DNA of 64,000 bases from Stutzerimonas xanthomarina (GTDB lineage: Bacteria; Pseudomonadota; Gammaproteobacteria; Pseudomonadales; Pseudomonadaceae): NCBI RefSeq assembly GCF_003935375.1, contig NZ_RHQM01000001.1, positions 328,041-392,040 of the forward strand, read 5' to 3'. Position numbers and translations under genes: made by a program. Under the pieces are notes generated by a model. The model saw only the letters and a list, made by a program, of their open reading frames with translations. It did no database searches and was not told the origin of the DNA. Shown in pieces: positions 9,921 to 23,950 of the stretch (its first letter is position 1; each line of letters starts with the position of its first letter).

Positions 9921-11168
9921 TCACTCGTAGCGCAGTGCCTCGGCCGGCTGGGTCTGCGCGGCTCGCCATGCCGGATAGAGCGTAGCCAAGAAGCTCAAGG
10001 TCAGCGCCGCGACCGATACCAGCACGACGTCCTCCAGACGCAGCTCCGATGGCAGGGTGCTGATGAAGTAAACGTCGGAACTAAAGATATGCTGGCCTGA
10101 CACTTTTTCCAGCCAGGCCACCAGAGCACTCACGTTCAGCGCACCGAGTACGCCCAGAATCACGCCTATCACGGTGCCACTGAAGCCAATGATGCTGCCC
10201 TGAACCATAAAGATCGCCATGATCTGCCGTGGAGTCGCGCCAAGCGTGCGCAGAATCGCGATATCGGCCCGCTTGTCGGCAACGACCATGATCAGCGTCG
10301 CAATGATATTGAAGGCCGCCACCGCAACGATCAGCATCAACAACAGCCCAATCATGGTCTTTTCCATCTTCATCGCGCTGAATAGGCTGCCCTGCGTATA
10401 AGACCAGTCCTCCACGCGGTAGCCATCACCGAGCATTTCAGCCACCTGCGCTGCCACTTCCGGCGCCCGATACAGGTCGCTCAGCTTGAGCCGCACGCCC
10501 TGCACCTGCTGCGGCGCCCAACGATGGATCTGCGCAGCATCGGCGCGGTGGATCATCCCCAGGCTGCCGTCCAGATCGGCGCCCACCTTGAATACGCCAA
10601 CCACATTCAGCCGCTGCATGCGAGGCGTGACTCCACCGGGCGAGGAGCTCACTTCCGGCACGATCAGTGTCAACTTGTCGCCCAGCTTCAGACCGAAGCG
10701 CCGGGCGGTCATCAAGCCGACGATGACGCCGAACTCACCTGGTTTCAGCGCATCCAGACTGCCTCCGACCAGGCGATCACCGACGATGGATACATCCGCC
10801 TCAGCCTGCGGATCGATACCGCTGATCTGTATCGGCTGCATGCTGCCCTTGAATGACAGCATGCCTTCGAGCTGGGTGACGGGTGCGCTGCCGACAATCT
10901 GAGGATGCGCCGACAGGCGCGACGCGACGGCCTGCCAGTCGTCCAATGGCTGATCACCAATGACGGTGGCGTGGGACACCATCCCGAGAATGCGCGAACT
11001 CATCTCGCGCTGAAATCCGTTCATCACGGACAGGACCATGATCATCGCCAACACGCCAAGTGCCAGGCCGATCAGCGAGGTCAGGGAGATGAACGAGATG
11101 AAATGGTTGCGCCGCTTGGCACGGGTGTAGCGGCTGCCGATAAAGACACTCAGAGGCCTGAACATCAT
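9921..11168 (-). CDS. lolE: Lipoprotein-releasing ABC transporter permease LolE
   Basis: 415-residue inner-membrane permease of the LolCDE machine, which extracts outer-membrane lipoproteins and hands them to LolA. The N-terminal helix follows the cytoplasmic anchor [13 protein letters not shown] large periplasmic domain lies between helix 1 and the three C-terminal helices, and the FtsX/MacB-type coupling region [19 protein letters not shown] is present. It overlaps lolD by 4 nt. It is a close paralogue of the gene at 11871-13118; by position (third gene) I call it LolE. Confidence 0.92.
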   Translation of the reverse strand: MMFRPLSVFIGSRYTRAKRRNHFISFISLTSLIGLALGVLAMIMVLSVMNGFQREMSSRILGMVSHATVIGDQPLDDWQAVASRLSAHPQIVGSAPVTQLEGMLSFKGSMQPIQISGIDPQAEADVSIVGDRLVGGSLDALKPGEFGVIVGLMTARRFGLKLGDKLTLIVPEVSSSPGGVTPRMQRLNVVGVFKVGADLDGSLGMIHRADAAQIHRWAPQQVQGVRLKLSDLYRAPEVAAQVAEMLGDGYRVEDWSYTQGSLFSAMKMEKTMIGLLLMLIVAVAAFNIIATLIMVVADKRADIAILRTLGATPRQIMAIFMVQGSIIGFSGTVIGVILGVLGALNVSALVAWLEKVSGQHIFSSDVYFISTLPSELRLEDVVLVSVAALTLSFLATLYPAWRAAQTQPAEALRYE

Positions 11169-11878
11169 TCGACCACCAGACGTCCGTCTTCCAACCGCAG
11201 GATCTGATCCATCTGCGCGGCAAGCTGACGGTCATGGGTAACCACCAGGAAGGCGGTCTGCAACGACTTGCTGAGCTCCAGCATGAGATCCTGGATGCCT
11301 TGCGCCGTGTGATGGTCAAGATTTCCGGTAGGTTCGTCGAGCAGTACCAGCGCCGGCTCGTTCACCAGCGCCCGTGCAATCGCCACACGCTGGCGTTCAC
11401 CGCCAGAGAGCTCCGCCGGCTTGTGCTCGAGGCGATGCCCGAGTCCGACACGCGTCAACAGCGCAGCGGCCTTCTGCCGCGCTTCCGGGATCGGCGTCCG
11501 CCCGATCAGCAACGGCATGCAGACGTTCTCCAGTGCAGTGAATTCGGCGAGCAGGTGATGGAACTGGTAAACGAAGCCCAGCGCACGGTTACGCAATAAC
11601 CCGCGATCCTTTTCGTTGAGCGCCGAAAGCTCCTCACCGGCCAGCCAGACACTGCCCTCACTGGGCGTATCCAGCCCGCCAAGCAGGTTCAACAGGGTGC
11701 TCTTGCCCGAGCCGGAACTGCCGACGATGGCGACGCGCTGCCCCGGGAACAACTCGAGTTGCAGGCCGGACAGCACTTCCACCGACTCCGGACCCTGCTC
11801 GTAGCGTTTGCCAAGATTGCGGCAGCTCAGCACCGCGTGCTTTTGCGAAGAAAGCTCGTTCATAACCTGTTCACTCAT
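11165..11878 (-). CDS. lolD: Lipoprotein-releasing system ATP-binding protein LolD
   Basis: 237-residue ABC ATPase powering LolCE. Walker [10 protein letters not shown] at about residue 52, Q-loop in FVYQFHHLL, signature LSGGERQRV, Walker [13 protein letters not shown] and H-loop VVTHD are all intact. It overlaps lolC at its start (8 nt) and lolE at its end (4 nt), so the three genes form one tightly coupled operon read leftward. Confidence 0.97.
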   Translation of the reverse strand: MSEQVMNELSSQKHAVLSCRNLGKRYEQGPESVEVLSGLQLELFPGQRVAIVGSSGSGKSTLLNLLGGLDTPSEGSVWLAGEELSALNEKDRGLLRNRALGFVYQFHHLLAEFTALENVCMPLLIGRTPIPEARQKAAALLTRVGLGHRLEHKPAELSGGERQRVAIARALVNEPALVLLDEPTGNLDHHTAQGIQDLMLELSKSLQTAFLVVTHDRQLAAQMDQILRLEDGRLVVE

Positions 11879-13118
11879 AACGTAGCGCTTCTGCCGGCTG
11901 GGTGCGCGCAGCGCGCCAGGCCGGATACAGGGTCGCGAGGAAACTCAGGACCAGCGCGGCAACGCAGACCTGGATGACGTCGGCCGCCATCAGCCGTGAC
12001 GGCAGATAGTCGATGAAATAGACGTCGGCGCTGAGAAACTTGTGTCCGATCAGGCGTTCCAGCGCAGCGATCCAGCTGCTGACATTGACTGCCGCGAACA
12101 TGCCCAGCAGCGCCCCGACCAAGGTGCCGACGACGCCGATCACCGTACCCTGGACCATGAATATCGCCATGATCTGTTTCGGCGTCGCGCCCAGCGTGCG
12201 AAGGATGGCGATATCGCCGCGCTTGTCGGTTACTACCATCACCAGCGTCGAAATGATGTTGAACGCCGCCACCGCCACGATCAGCAGCAGCAACAGTCCG
12301 ATCATGGCCTTCTCCATGCGAATCGCCTGGTACAGGTTGCCATGGGTGCGGGTCCAGTCACGGGAATAGAAATCGTCGCCGAGTTGGCCGGCCAGCTCCC
12401 AGGCAATGCGGGGCGCCTGGAACAGGTCGTCGAAACGCAGACGAACCCCCTGGACCTGGTCCGGCTTCCAGCGCTGCAGCCGTGCTATGTCAGCGATGTT
12501 CGCCAGCGCAACGTAGCCATCGATCTCGCCAGCTCCGACATGAAAGATTCCGGTCACGGTAAAACGCTTCATGCGCGGGAACATCCCCGCTGGAGTCACG
12601 GTGACTTCGGGCGCCACGAAGGTGATCTTGTCACCCACGCCGACACCGAGCTTGGTCGCAGCCTTGTCACCGATCACGATGCCGAACTCGCCTGCGGCGA
12701 GATCGTCCAGCGAACCTTCGCGGAAAAACTGATCGATGATCGAAACCCGCCGTTCGGCCTCGGGATCCACTGCGTTGATCAGGATTTTGGTCACCTGCCC
12801 CTGATGGGTCAGCAACCCCTGGCTTTGAATGAAAGGTGCCGTCGCCGCGACCTGAGGGTGCCCTTCGAGGCGCTTCCCAAGTGTCTGCCAGTCGCCAATT
12901 GGCGTCGGGCTTTCGATCGTCGCATGCGGCACCATGCCCAACACGCGGGTACGCATCTCGTGATCAAAGCCGTTCATCACGGAAAGCACGACGATCATCA
13001 CCAGCACACCCAGGGCGAGCCCGATCATGGATGTCAGGGAGATGAAGGAGACGAAGAGGCTACGACGTCTGGCGCGGGTGTAACGCGCGCCGATAAAGAC
13101 GGACAGCGGTCTGAACAT
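11871..13118 (-). CDS. lolC: Lipoprotein-releasing ABC transporter permease LolC
   Basis: First gene of lolCDE; 415 residues with the same architecture as LolE: one N-terminal helix after [12 protein letters not shown], a large periplasmic domain and three C-terminal helices. The conserved [20 protein letters not shown] coupling segment is present. LolC is the subunit that docks LolA through a periplasmic hook. The two permeases share start, length and end ([11 protein letters not shown] and [10 protein letters not shown]), indicating an ancestral duplication around lolD. The C/E assignment rests on gene order. Confidence 0.92.
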   Translation of the reverse strand: MFRPLSVFIGARYTRARRRSLFVSFISLTSMIGLALGVLVMIVVLSVMNGFDHEMRTRVLGMVPHATIESPTPIGDWQTLGKRLEGHPQVAATAPFIQSQGLLTHQGQVTKILINAVDPEAERRVSIIDQFFREGSLDDLAAGEFGIVIGDKAATKLGVGVGDKITFVAPEVTVTPAGMFPRMKRFTVTGIFHVGAGEIDGYVALANIADIARLQRWKPDQVQGVRLRFDDLFQAPRIAWELAGQLGDDFYSRDWTRTHGNLYQAIRMEKAMIGLLLLLIVAVAAFNIISTLVMVVTDKRGDIAILRTLGATPKQIMAIFMVQGTVIGVVGTLVGALLGMFAAVNVSSWIAALERLIGHKFLSADVYFIDYLPSRLMAADVIQVCVAALVLSFLATLYPAWRAARTQPAEALRYE

Positions 13119-13217
13119 AAGATCGACGGGTTCGCTGGCGGGGGAAAAAACAACATGCAGCTGACGTCACCGCGGGGCCTGATACACTCTGGCCATTACT
13201 GCATCCCGGGTATCGCC

Positions 13218-13790
13218 ATGCCGACACAAGACACTGAAGAACGCCGCGAATACTACCGTATCGAGGATCGTGTGGCACTGGAAATCATCCCGGCCGGCCA
13301 AGGCCAGGAGGCCGACGCAGCGCCCCTACCGCCGCTTTTCAGCCTGCTCGGCGAGCTGCACCAACTTGATTTCGAAGCGCAGCATTTGTTGCGGCAAATT
13401 GCCGAGAGCAATCGCACGCTGGCCAACTACCTGAAGGTGCAGAACAAACGAATCGAACTCCTGGGCCAGGCACTGGCGCAGGATCTGCTGAAGGATCAGG
13501 GCGCACCGCAGCCGGTGATATTGTCCGAAGGCGGTATCAGCTTCGCCAGCGAGCAGCCCAAGGCTGAAGGAGAGGGGCTCACGCTGAAACTGATTCTGCT
13601 GCCCCAGGGGCTTGGCCTTGTCCTGGCCGCGCGGGTCATCTACTGCACGCCGATGGATGACGGGCGTTACGATATCGGCACAGAGTTCGAAGCGTTGACT
13701 GATGCACAGCGACAGTTGCTCGCTCGACATATCCTGCAGAAACAGGCGCTGGAGCGGCGCCTGGCCCTGGAAAGCCTGCAAGGAGATTGA
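13218..13790 (+). CDS. PilZ-domain protein
   Basis: 190 residues. The start MPTQDTEERREYYRIEDRV has the RREYYR-type c-di-GMP-binding RxxxR motif right at the N-terminus, and DIGTEF near the C-terminal third matches the second PilZ pattern. A coiled-coil-like linker (LFSLLGELHQLDFEAQHLLR) interrupts. I chose the ATG at 13218 because the long open frame upstream overlaps lolC antisense and has no family likeness. It is likely a cytoplasmic c-di-GMP effector; the target is unknown. The two genes behind it are close and probably co-transcribed. Confidence 0.88.
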   Translation: MPTQDTEERREYYRIEDRVALEIIPAGQGQEADAAPLPPLFSLLGELHQLDFEAQHLLRQIAESNRTLANYLKVQNKRIELLGQALAQDLLKDQGAPQPVILSEGGISFASEQPKAEGEGLTLKLILLPQGLGLVLAARVIYCTPMDDGRYDIGTEFEALTDAQRQLLARHILQKQALERRLALESLQGD

Positions 13791-13793
13791 CCG

Positions 13794-14102
13794 ATGCGCC
13801 GCCTGGCGACTCTGCTGCTCGTACTGACATTCAGTCCACCCCTGTTCGCCGAAGACATTCGGATACCTGTTGGCCAACAAGGCCTGCCGGAAATGACCAT
13901 GCCGACTCGTGGCGACTCGAAGAACCAGGTTCTGGACCGCTTCGGCCTGGCCGATGAAGAGCGACCCGCCGTCGGCCAGCCGCCGATCACCCGCTGGGAT
14001 TACCGGGAGTTTTCCGTGTACTTCGAAGGCGACCGGGTGATCAACAGCGTGCGCCATCATCAACGCACCCCATCACCCCCTAAGGAAGACTTGCAACCGT
14101 GA
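13794..14102 (+). CDS. Small secreted protein of unknown function
   Basis: 102 residues with a clear signal peptide (MRRLATLLLVLTFSPPLFA, cleavage after LFA). The mature part is short and reads QVLDRFGLADEERPAVGQPP then WDYREFSVYFEGDRVINSV. This resembles the repeat of small outer-membrane/periplasmic proteins of the SmpA/OmlA (BamE) shape in general layout, but I do not assign it. It starts 3 nt after the PilZ gene and overlaps the next gene by 4 nt (GTGA), so it is expressed with both. Confidence 0.8.
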   Translation: MRRLATLLLVLTFSPPLFAEDIRIPVGQQGLPEMTMPTRGDSKNQVLDRFGLADEERPAVGQPPITRWDYREFSVYFEGDRVINSVRHHQRTPSPPKEDLQP

Positions 14103-14821
14103 CACTCATCTACGGCCATCGCGGCGCCAAGGGCGAAGCGCCAGAAAACACCCTGGTGAGCTTCGAGCAATGCCTCCAGCACGGCGTGCGCCGCTGCGAG
14201 CTGGATCTGCATCTTTCCCGCGACGGCGAATTGATGGTCATCCACGACCCGACACTCAAGCGCACCACCGGTCGCCGGGGAAAAGTCGTGCAACATGATG
14301 CCGACGAGCTTGTGAACTACGACGCCCGGGAAGGCGGGCCTGGCTGGAAGACACCCTGCCCTATTCCGAGGCTGAGCGAGCTGTTCGAAAAATGCGATTT
14401 CGAGCACTGGCAGCTTGAAGTCAAGAGTGCTTCACGGGTGCGCGCCGCGCGTACGGTCATGGCAATCAAGGAGCTGGCCGAACAGCATCGGTTGCTCGAT
14501 CGCATCACCGTCACGTCGAGTTCTCGTGAAGTCCTGCGTGCGCTGAACCGGCTGGCGCCGCAGATATCACGCGGGCTGGTAGCCGAGTACAACTGGCTAG
14601 ACCCACTGAAGGTCGCCCGTCAATATGGCTGCAGCCTGCTGGCATTGAAGTGGACGCTGTGCACCCCGGAGCGTCTGGAAAAAGCGCGTAAACAGGGCCT
14701 GCATGTATCAGTGTGGACAGTCAATGAACCAGCCCTGATGCGCCGCCTGGCCGACTTCGGCGTCGACAGCCTGATCACCGACTACCCCGGCCTGGCTGTC
14801 AGTACGCTATCTCGATCCTGA
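14099..14821 (+). CDS. Glycerophosphodiester phosphodiesterase
   Basis: 240-residue cytoplasmic GDPD. N-terminal YGHRGAKGEAPENTLVSFE (catalytic His, Arg-Gly and the PENT motif), then ELDLHLSRDGELMVIHDPTL with metal-binding acidic residues and the second catalytic His. The TIM-barrel end carries VSVWTVNEP and GVDSLITDYP. It hydrolyses glycerophosphodiesters to glycerol-3-phosphate and alcohol. Starts with GTG overlapping the upstream stop. No signal peptide, so UgpQ-like rather than periplasmic GlpQ. Confidence 0.93.
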   Translation: MTLIYGHRGAKGEAPENTLVSFEQCLQHGVRRCELDLHLSRDGELMVIHDPTLKRTTGRRGKVVQHDADELVNYDAREGGPGWKTPCPIPRLSELFEKCDFEHWQLEVKSASRVRAARTVMAIKELAEQHRLLDRITVTSSSREVLRALNRLAPQISRGLVAEYNWLDPLKVARQYGCSLLALKWTLCTPERLEKARKQGLHVSVWTVNEPALMRRLADFGVDSLITDYPGLAVSTLSRS

Positions 14822-14844
14822 CAGCCAACACACCGCGGCACGAA

Positions 14845-14867
14845 CCGGCAGCGCAGGCCGCTGCCGG
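14845..14867. terminator. Hairpin downstream of the glycerophosphodiesterase gene
   Basis: Perfect 9-bp stem CCGGCAGCG / CGCTGCCGG with 5-nt loop, 24 nt after the stop codon and between convergent genes. No T run follows, so termination is possible but not certain. Confidence 0.45.
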
Positions 14868-14966
14868 ATTCGCCCTCACCTGATCAGAAGCTCTCCCGGT
14901 TAGGCCAATGCCAATCACGGGAGTCGCCGCCCTCTCCAGCCGCCTCAGGCCAGCGGCCGGAGCTGC

Positions 14967-16361
14967 TCAAAAAAGCCGGTTGAGCCCGTCGAACGCAGCG
15001 ACGCGGTAGGCTTCGGCCATTGTCGGGTAGTTGAAGGTGGTGTTGACGAAGTACTTGATGCTGTTCGCCGGCCCCTTCTGGTTCATGATCGCCTGGCCAA
15101 TGTGCACGATCTCCGAAGCCTGATAACCGAAGCAGTGCACACCGAGCACTTCCAGCGTTTCGCGGTGGAAGAGAATCTTCAGCATGCCCACTGGCTCGAA
15201 CGAAATCTGCGCCCGCGCCATGCTTTTGAAGAACGCCTTGCCGACTTCATAGGGAATCTTCGCCTGGGTCAGTTCGCGCTCATTCTTGCCGATCGAGCTG
15301 ATCTCGGGAATGGTGTAGATACCGGTCGGTACGTCATCGACGAAACGCCAGGAGTCATTCTCGACGATGCTGCCCGCTGCCGAACGGCCTTGGTCATAAG
15401 CGGCACTGGCCAGCGACGGCCAACCGATCACATCGCCGGCAGCGTAGATATTGCCGATCTCGGTGCGGTAGTGCTCATCAACCTGGACCTGACCACGACT
15501 GTTGGCCTTGAGCCCGATGTTCTCCAGCCCGAGCTTGTCGGTATTGCCGGTACGTCCGTTGCTCCAGAGGAATGCGTCTGCCTTGATCTTCTTGCCCGAC
15601 TTGAGATGCAGGATGACGCCGTTCTCCAGCCCCTCGACCCGCTCGTACTCTTCGTTGTGGCGAATCAGCACGTTGTTGTTGCGCAGGTGATAGCTGAGCG
15701 CATCGGAAATCTCATCATCGAGGAAGCTGAGCAGCTGCTCGCGGTTGTCGATCAGGTCGACCAGCACGCCCAGACCGCTGAAGATTGATGCATATTCGCA
15801 ACCGATGACGCCGGCCCCGTAGATGATCATCCGGCGCGGCGTGTGACTGAGAGTAAGAATGGTGTCGCTGTCGTAGATACGCGGGTGATTGAAGTCGATA
15901 TCAGCCGGTCGATACGGGCGCGAGCCGGTGGCGATGACGAACTGGCTGGCAACCAGCTTTTCCACCATGCCATTGAGGCAGACCACTTCGACGCTCTGCT
16001 CATCGGAGAAGCTGGCAGTCCCGAAGAAGGTATCGATGCGGTTACGCGCGTAGTAACTCGTGCGGGAAGTGACCTGCTTGCTGATGACCTTCTCGGCACT
16101 CTTCAGCACGTCCGGAAAGGAGAACCAGCGTGGTTCGCCGATCTGACGGAACAGCGGGTTGGTGTTGTACTGCATGATCTGCCGTACCGAATGGCGCAAG
16201 GCCTTGGACGGGATGGTGCCCAGGTGTGTGCAGTTGCCCCCAACCAGCGGACGGTTATCTACCACGGCGACCTTGCGTCCCGCCTTGACGGCATTTATTG
16301 CCGCGCCCTCCCCGGCCGGACCGGAACCCAATACCACCAAATCGTAGTTATAGACCGCCAT
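14967..16361 (-). CDS. sthA: Soluble pyridine nucleotide transhydrogenase SthA
   Basis: 464-residue FAD enzyme converting NADPH + NAD+ to NADP+ + NADH. The FAD fold [14 protein letters not shown] is at the N-terminus. The region [17 protein letters not shown] has only one Cys where dithiol oxidoreductases have C-x4-C, which separates SthA from lipoamide dehydrogenase. The NAD fold follows ([15 protein letters not shown]), then an oxidoreductase dimerisation domain. ATG at 16359-16361 has AGGAG just upstream. With zwf and ED genes elsewhere in the window this balances the NADPH made by glucose oxidation. Confidence 0.96.
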   Translation of the reverse strand: MAVYNYDLVVLGSGPAGEGAAINAVKAGRKVAVVDNRPLVGGNCTHLGTIPSKALRHSVRQIMQYNTNPLFRQIGEPRWFSFPDVLKSAEKVISKQVTSRTSYYARNRIDTFFGTASFSDEQSVEVVCLNGMVEKLVASQFVIATGSRPYRPADIDFNHPRIYDSDTILTLSHTPRRMIIYGAGVIGCEYASIFSGLGVLVDLIDNREQLLSFLDDEISDALSYHLRNNNVLIRHNEEYERVEGLENGVILHLKSGKKIKADAFLWSNGRTGNTDKLGLENIGLKANSRGQVQVDEHYRTEIGNIYAAGDVIGWPSLASAAYDQGRSAAGSIVENDSWRFVDDVPTGIYTIPEISSIGKNERELTQAKIPYEVGKAFFKSMARAQISFEPVGMLKILFHRETLEVLGVHCFGYQASEIVHIGQAIMNQKGPANSIKYFVNTTFNYPTMAEAYRVAAFDGLNRLF

Positions 16362-16527
16362 ATACACTCCTGAAAACGCAGCGGGAGACGCCGCTGCTGT
16401 CAACGAATTCGCCGATGTCCAAAGACGCAAACCAGCCACTTCTTTCAAGCTCTGCGCGCGCCGTGCCCGTCAACGAGCCCGGCCAGGCAAGTCCGCTCAG
16501 GGCTGCCTGGACGCGCAAAGGTTCACA

Positions 16528-16755
16528 TCAACGCTTGGTGGCGTCGTAGGCGAGATCGGCGTTACCCGCGTTCTTCGCCTCGTTCACTTCTTCGCACTTC
16601 TCGCGGCTACCGCCACAGATGGAGCACTCCTTCTCGATGCCCAGATTGGCGATACCCCCGCAGGAACCCGCGATGGGCTTGCGTCCCATGATCACGCCGA
16701 TGGCCATGCCGAATACCACAAGCAGCATCACCAGAAAAACCAGTAACCAAGTCAT
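16528..16755 (-). CDS. nqrM: Na+-NQR maturation protein NqrM
   Basis: 75 residues: one N-terminal transmembrane helix (TWLLVFLVMLLVVFGMAIGV) and then four cysteines (SCGGIAN, ECSICGG, KCEE), the DUF539 pattern. NqrM is needed to deliver iron to the Cys-ligated centre in NqrD/NqrE. Overlaps apbE by 4 nt and ends the nqr operon. Confidence 0.93.
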   Translation of the reverse strand: MTWLLVFLVMLLVVFGMAIGVIMGRKPIAGSCGGIANLGIEKECSICGGSREKCEEVNEAKNAGNADLAYDATKR

Positions 16756-17804
16756 TGCTCTACTCCCGCACCGAACAGCTCGTCAAAAGCCTTGGTGCTC
16801 GTTGTTACGAAGCCTTGCCCCTCGCGCACGACGAAGAACGCGGCGATCGCATTACGCTCTGCCAGTGCCAGCCCCCGCTCGGGGCCGAGCACCATCAACG
16901 CGGTAGACAACCCGTCAGCACGCAAAGTCGATTTATCGATGACCGTCACCGCAGCGAGGTGATGCTCGATCGGTCTGCCGCTTTGCGGGTCCAGGGTATG
17001 TGAATAACGCCGGCCGTCCTGCTCGAAATAGTTTCGATAGTCGCCGGAGGTGGATACGCCCAGACCATCGAGTTCGACGATCTTCTGCGCAACCCGCTGG
17101 TCATCCCTGGGCGCTTCAATGGCTATGCGCCACGGTGAATCATCGGGCTTGCGGCCCTCAGCCTTGAGCTCGCCAGTGATCTCAACGAGGTAACTCTCTA
17201 CGCCGAGCGCCTTCAAACGATCGACAACGCGATCAACCGCATAACCGGCAGCAATACTGTTGAAGTCCAGCTGCAGCGCCACCGTCTTGCACAACTGATC
17301 GCCATCGATACGTAGATGCCGATGGCCGGTCAACGCCCGCGCCGCCTCGATATCCGCCGCGGATGGAACCTGCTCGGCACGACCTTGCGGACCGAAGCCC
17401 CAAAGGTTCAGCAATGGCTCGAGTGTAAGATCGAACGCGCCATCGCTGTCGGCCGATAGCTGATCGCCCGCTGCGACCAATTCGCGCACCGTATCCGGCA
17501 TCGGCTCGCAGCTTCCGGCGGGCAGCGCATTGAAGCGCTCGACATCGGAATCGCTTCGGTAGGTGGACAGCTGTTTGTCGATATCGCCGAGAATGGCCTC
17601 GACTTCACCGTGCAGCTCCTCCCTGGACGGGACGTCGCCGCTGCTTACGTACTTGACGGTATAGGTACTGCCCATCGTTGGGCCGCTGATGACCTCGACC
17701 CTGTCCTGAAACAGACAGCCCGTCAGGGCTGCCGCGAGAGCGACAGCGATGACGGGCCGGAGGTACACGACAGCATGGAGAGCCTGCAGTGACGCTCGGG
17801 TCAT
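16752..17804 (-). CDS. apbE: FAD:protein FMN transferase ApbE (lipoprotein)
   Basis: 350 residues with a lipoprotein signal (lipobox LTGC about residue 30), so anchored facing the periplasm. It covalently attaches FMN to threonines in NqrB and NqrC. Family motifs GPTMGSTYTVKY, the GFGPQG region, LDFNSIAAGYAVD and THTLDPxxG-like SHTLDPQSGRP are present. It lies 1 nt after nqrF and overlaps nqrM, consistent with a dedicated Nqr flavinylation role. Confidence 0.95.
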   Translation of the reverse strand: MTRASLQALHAVVYLRPVIAVALAAALTGCLFQDRVEVISGPTMGSTYTVKYVSSGDVPSREELHGEVEAILGDIDKQLSTYRSDSDVERFNALPAGSCEPMPDTVRELVAAGDQLSADSDGAFDLTLEPLLNLWGFGPQGRAEQVPSAADIEAARALTGHRHLRIDGDQLCKTVALQLDFNSIAAGYAVDRVVDRLKALGVESYLVEITGELKAEGRKPDDSPWRIAIEAPRDDQRVAQKIVELDGLGVSTSGDYRNYFEQDGRRYSHTLDPQSGRPIEHHLAAVTVIDKSTLRADGLSTALMVLGPERGLALAERNAIAAFFVVREGQGFVTTSTKAFDELFGAGVEQ

Positions 17805-17805
17805 G

Positions 17806-19029
17806 CTAGCCGCCGAAGTCGTCGAGCAGAATATTCTCCGGCTCGACGCCGAGGTCGGTGAGCATCTTAATCACCGATGCGTTCATCATGGGCGGGCCGC
17901 ACATGTAGAACTCGCAATCTTCCGGAGCCGGATGATCCTTCAGATAGTTCTCGTACAGCACGTTGTGGATAAAGCCGGTCGGGCCATCCCAGTTATCTTC
18001 CGGCAGCGGATCGGACAGGGCCAGATGCCATTGGAAGTTCGGATTCTCCGCCTGCAACTGGTCGTACTCTTCCACGTAGAAGGCCTCGCGCATGGAGCGC
18101 GCGCCATACCAGAAGCTCATCTTGCGCTTGGACTTCAGGCGCTTGAGCTGGTCGAAGATGTGCGAGCGCATCGGTGCCATCCCCGCACCACCACCGATGA
18201 AGACCATCTCGGCGTCGGTGTCCTTGGCGAAGAACTCGCCGAACGGTCCGTAAACGGTGATCTTGTCGCCCGGCTTCAGGCTGAAGACATAGGATGACAT
18301 CTTGCCCGGCGGAATATCGTCACGGCCTGGCGGCGGTGAGGCGATACGGATGTTGAACTTCACCAGGCCACGCTCTTCCGGATAGTTGGCCATGGAGTAG
18401 GCGCGAATAACGGTCTCGTCGCACTTCGACACGTACTTCCACTGGTCGAACTTGTCCCAGTCGCCGCGATACTCTTCCTGAATGTCGAAGTCCCGGTAAC
18501 GCACTTCATGCGGCGGGCACTCGAGCTGCACATAACCACCAGCGCGGAAGTCGACGTTCTCGCCTTCCGGCAGCTTGAGTGTCAGTTCCTTGATGAAGGT
18601 CGCGACGTTGGGGTTGGACTCGACGGTGCATTCCCACTTCTTCACGCCGAAGACTTCTTCCGGCACTTCGATCTTCATGTCCGCCTTGACCGGAGTCTGG
18701 CAGGACAGGCGCCAGCCCTCGCCCGCCTCACGACGGGTGAAGTGCGACTCCTCGGTAGGCAGCATCTCGCCACCACCGCTCTCGACGATGCACTTGCACT
18801 GCGCGCAGGTACCGCCGCCACCACAGGCTGACGAGAGGAAGATGTTGTTGGCGGCCAGGGTCTGCAGCAACTTGCCACCGGCGGGCACGGTAATCGTACG
18901 CTCACCGTTGATTTCGATTGACACGTCACCGCTGGATACCAGCTTGGCGCGTGCAGCCAGGATGATCACCACCAGCGCAAGCACGATGGCGGTGAACATA
19001 CCGATGGCGAGGAAAATTTCGTAACTCAT
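17806..19029 (-). CDS. nqrF: Na+-NQR subunit F (NADH dehydrogenase/reductase component)
   Basis: 407 residues. N-terminal membrane helix, then a ferredoxin-type [2Fe-2S] domain ([15 protein letters not shown] plus a later Cys in LSCQTPV). Next are an FAD-binding domain (RAYSMANYP) and an NADH-binding domain ([14 protein letters not shown]), with a C-terminal CGPPMMN and an aromatic-rich LLDDFGG end. It is the entry point for NADH electrons into the pump. Last structural nqr gene, followed at 1 nt by apbE. Confidence 0.97.
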   Translation of the reverse strand: MSYEIFLAIGMFTAIVLALVVIILAARAKLVSSGDVSIEINGERTITVPAGGKLLQTLAANNIFLSSACGGGGTCAQCKCIVESGGGEMLPTEESHFTRREAGEGWRLSCQTPVKADMKIEVPEEVFGVKKWECTVESNPNVATFIKELTLKLPEGENVDFRAGGYVQLECPPHEVRYRDFDIQEEYRGDWDKFDQWKYVSKCDETVIRAYSMANYPEERGLVKFNIRIASPPPGRDDIPPGKMSSYVFSLKPGDKITVYGPFGEFFAKDTDAEMVFIGGGAGMAPMRSHIFDQLKRLKSKRKMSFWYGARSMREAFYVEEYDQLQAENPNFQWHLALSDPLPEDNWDGPTGFIHNVLYENYLKDHPAPEDCEFYMCGPPMMNASVIKMLTDLGVEPENILLDDFGG

Positions 19030-19044
19030 CAGTTCGTTCCGTCC

Positions 19045-20321
<1,277 letters not shown>

Positions 20322-20323
20322 GA

Positions 20324-21118
20324 TCAAGCCTCCCCAGCGCGCAGATTAGCGATAAATGGACCGAAGCCGTTCTCGCCCAACCAGAAGTGCAACAGCGAAT
20401 TGACACCGTTGCTGGTCAGGGTCGCACCGGCCAGGGCATCGACCTGGTGGTCGGCTTTCGGGCTCTGAGGGTCGACACCGCCCTTGACGATCTGCACCGC
20501 CAGTTTGCCGTTGTCGTCGTACAGTTCCTTGCCGGGCCACATGCCGCGCCACTTCGGATTGTCGACCTCACCGCCAAGGCCCGGGGTTTCACCGTGCTGG
20601 TAGAAGCCGAAGCCGGCAACGGTATTCAGGTCACCCTCGACTGCCATGAAGCCATAGAGCGTCGACCAGAGACCGTAGCCACGAACCGGCAGGATCAGCG
20701 TATCGATCTCGCCCTCGCCCTGCCCTTCGACGATATAAACGGTGCTGTAACGCTCGCGACGCTTGATCGAGGCAATATCCTGCTCCCCAGGCAGCGCCTG
20801 GGACAGCGCAGGGTCCTTGGCAGCGGCGAGCGGATCGAAGGTCTTGGCTTCGAATTCATCGCTGAACTTGCCGGTTTCCAGATCGACCAGACGGGCGACG
20901 ATGCGCTCGTTGAACAACTGCTTGACCTGATTACCGGACATGCCCGCCTCGCCCAGACCGGCGATCGCCAGGATGCTGCGCTGCTTGTCCAGCAGACGGT
21001 TTTCCTGCTGAGTCGGGCGAAGCGCCACGGCGGCGCCAGCCACGAAGATGGAGCACACCAGGCAGACCAACAGGGCTACCGTCAGCGTGCGAACGGTGGA
21101 TTCTTTCTGACTAGACAT
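20324..21118 (-). CDS. nqrC: Na+-NQR subunit C
   Basis: 264 residues: one N-terminal helix ([20 protein letters not shown]) and a periplasmic FMN-binding domain. The FMN attachment threonine sits in [13 protein letters not shown] near the C-terminus, the ApbE target motif (S/A-GAT-x-T/S). The ATG at 21116-21118 lies inside the end of nqrB (8-nt overlap). Confidence 0.96.
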   Translation of the reverse strand: MSSQKESTVRTLTVALLVCLVCSIFVAGAAVALRPTQQENRLLDKQRSILAIAGLGEAGMSGNQVKQLFNERIVARLVDLETGKFSDEFEAKTFDPLAAAKDPALSQALPGEQDIASIKRRERYSTVYIVEGQGEGEIDTLILPVRGYGLWSTLYGFMAVEGDLNTVAGFGFYQHGETPGLGGEVDNPKWRGMWPGKELYDDNGKLAVQIVKGGVDPQSPKADHQVDALAGATLTSNGVNSLLHFWLGENGFGPFIANLRAGEA

Positions 21119-22322
21119 TACGTGCCAGCCTCCGCTTGATATTGGCCTGAATGACGAAATGGTCAATCAGCGGCGCACACAGGTTGGCGAACAGGATCGC
21201 CAGCATCATGCCTTCCGGGAAGGCGGGGTTGACCACACGGATCAGCACGACCATCACACCGATCAGGATGCCGAACACCCACTTGCCGGTATTGGTCATG
21301 GAGGCCGACACCGGGTCGGTCGCCATGAAGATCATGCCGAAGGCGAAGCCACCGACGACCATGTGCCAGTACCAGGGCATAGCGAACAGCGGGTTGGTGT
21401 CGGAACCGATCAGGTTGAACAGGAAGCTCAGACCGATCATGCCGAGCATCACACCGGAAACGATGCGCCAGGAGGCAATCTTGCTACCGATCAGGATCAC
21501 GCCGCCGATGAAGATTGCCAGCGTGCTGGTTTCACCGATCGAGCCATGAATGGTACCGACGAAGGCGTCCATCCAGGTGATGCCGTTGTCGATCACGTTT
21601 TCGATACCGCCGACGAAGCCGAGGCTCAGCGCAGTTGCGCCGGCATAGCCATCGACCGCAGTCCAGACGCCGTCACCGGACATCTGTGCCGGGTAGGCGA
21701 AGAACAGGAACGCCCGCGCAGTAAGCGCCGGGTTCAGGAAGTTCTTGCCGGTCCCACCGAAGATTTCCTTGCCGATTACCACGCCGAAGCTGATACCCAG
21801 CGCGACCTGCCACAGCGGAATGCTCGGCGGCAGGATCAGGGCAAACAGCACGGACGTAACGAAGAAGCCCTCGTTGACCTCGTGCTTGCGGATCGAAGCG
21901 AACAGCACTTCCCAGAACCCACCGACGATGAAGGTCACCGCGTAGATCGGAAGGAAGTAGGCTGCGCCCTGGATGAAGTTATCCCAGAGACTGTTCGGAT
22001 CGAAGCCCGCCAGTGCGCCGATCAGACCGAAGCGCCAGCCTTCCTGAGCTGCGAGCAGATCAGGGCTCTGCGCGAAGATCAGGTTGGCTTGGTAGCCGGT
22101 GTTCCACATCCCGAAGAACATCGCCGGGAAGGTACACATCCAGACGGTGATCATCATGCGCTTGAGGTCGATGCCGTCGCGTACGTGGGCCGTGGTCTTG
22201 GTGACGCTGCCGGGACGATAGAGGAAAGTGTCGGCCGCTTCGTAAAGCGCGTACCACTTCTCGTACTTGCCGCCTTTTTCGAAATGATGCTCGATCTTGT
22301 CGAGGAATGCGCGAATGCCCAT
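21111..22322 (-). CDS. nqrB: Na+-NQR subunit B
   Basis: 403-residue membrane subunit with about ten helices that forms the main Na+ path. It carries the covalent FMN at the ApbE site in [11 protein letters not shown] (about residue 223) and non-covalent riboflavin. The soluble N-terminal extension ([19 protein letters not shown]) is typical. Starts 3 nt after nqrA. Confidence 0.97.
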   Translation of the reverse strand: MGIRAFLDKIEHHFEKGGKYEKWYALYEAADTFLYRPGSVTKTTAHVRDGIDLKRMMITVWMCTFPAMFFGMWNTGYQANLIFAQSPDLLAAQEGWRFGLIGALAGFDPNSLWDNFIQGAAYFLPIYAVTFIVGGFWEVLFASIRKHEVNEGFFVTSVLFALILPPSIPLWQVALGISFGVVIGKEIFGGTGKNFLNPALTARAFLFFAYPAQMSGDGVWTAVDGYAGATALSLGFVGGIENVIDNGITWMDAFVGTIHGSIGETSTLAIFIGGVILIGSKIASWRIVSGVMLGMIGLSFLFNLIGSDTNPLFAMPWYWHMVVGGFAFGMIFMATDPVSASMTNTGKWVFGILIGVMVVLIRVVNPAFPEGMMLAILFANLCAPLIDHFVIQANIKRRLARNV

Positions 22323-22325
22323 GCC

Positions 22326-23684
<1,359 letters not shown>

Positions 23685-23799
23685 TTAGAAAGCTTTTTTT
23701 GCAGACCCAGCGGCATGGCGCAAAGTAGGATTGCGCCGCGCGCGCCAATACGTTATTGACGCGACACCATGTCGCGGACCCAGGTAAAAAATCCGCCCG

Positions 23800-23805
23800 A
23801 TTATA
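23800..23805 (-). promoter_or_regulatory. Candidate -10 element for the nqr operon
   Basis: The minus strand reads TATAAT about 137 nt upstream of nqrA, inside the 334-nt gap between nqrA and the gap terminator. No good -35 is visible at 16-18 nt, so this is only a candidate. Apart from this and the hairpin at 23951 I see nothing else in the gap. Confidence 0.3.
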
Positions 23806-23950
23806 GAGGTCGCGGACCTTGACTGACCACCCAAGCATTGCGGATTTTTGACTCGAAACAAGAGAAGCAAAATTAGCGATGCACGAAATCGAGCCGACGG
23901 CTCGGCCGCTCAACCCCGGCAGCTCGCGCCATTACTACCGCCCAGAAACG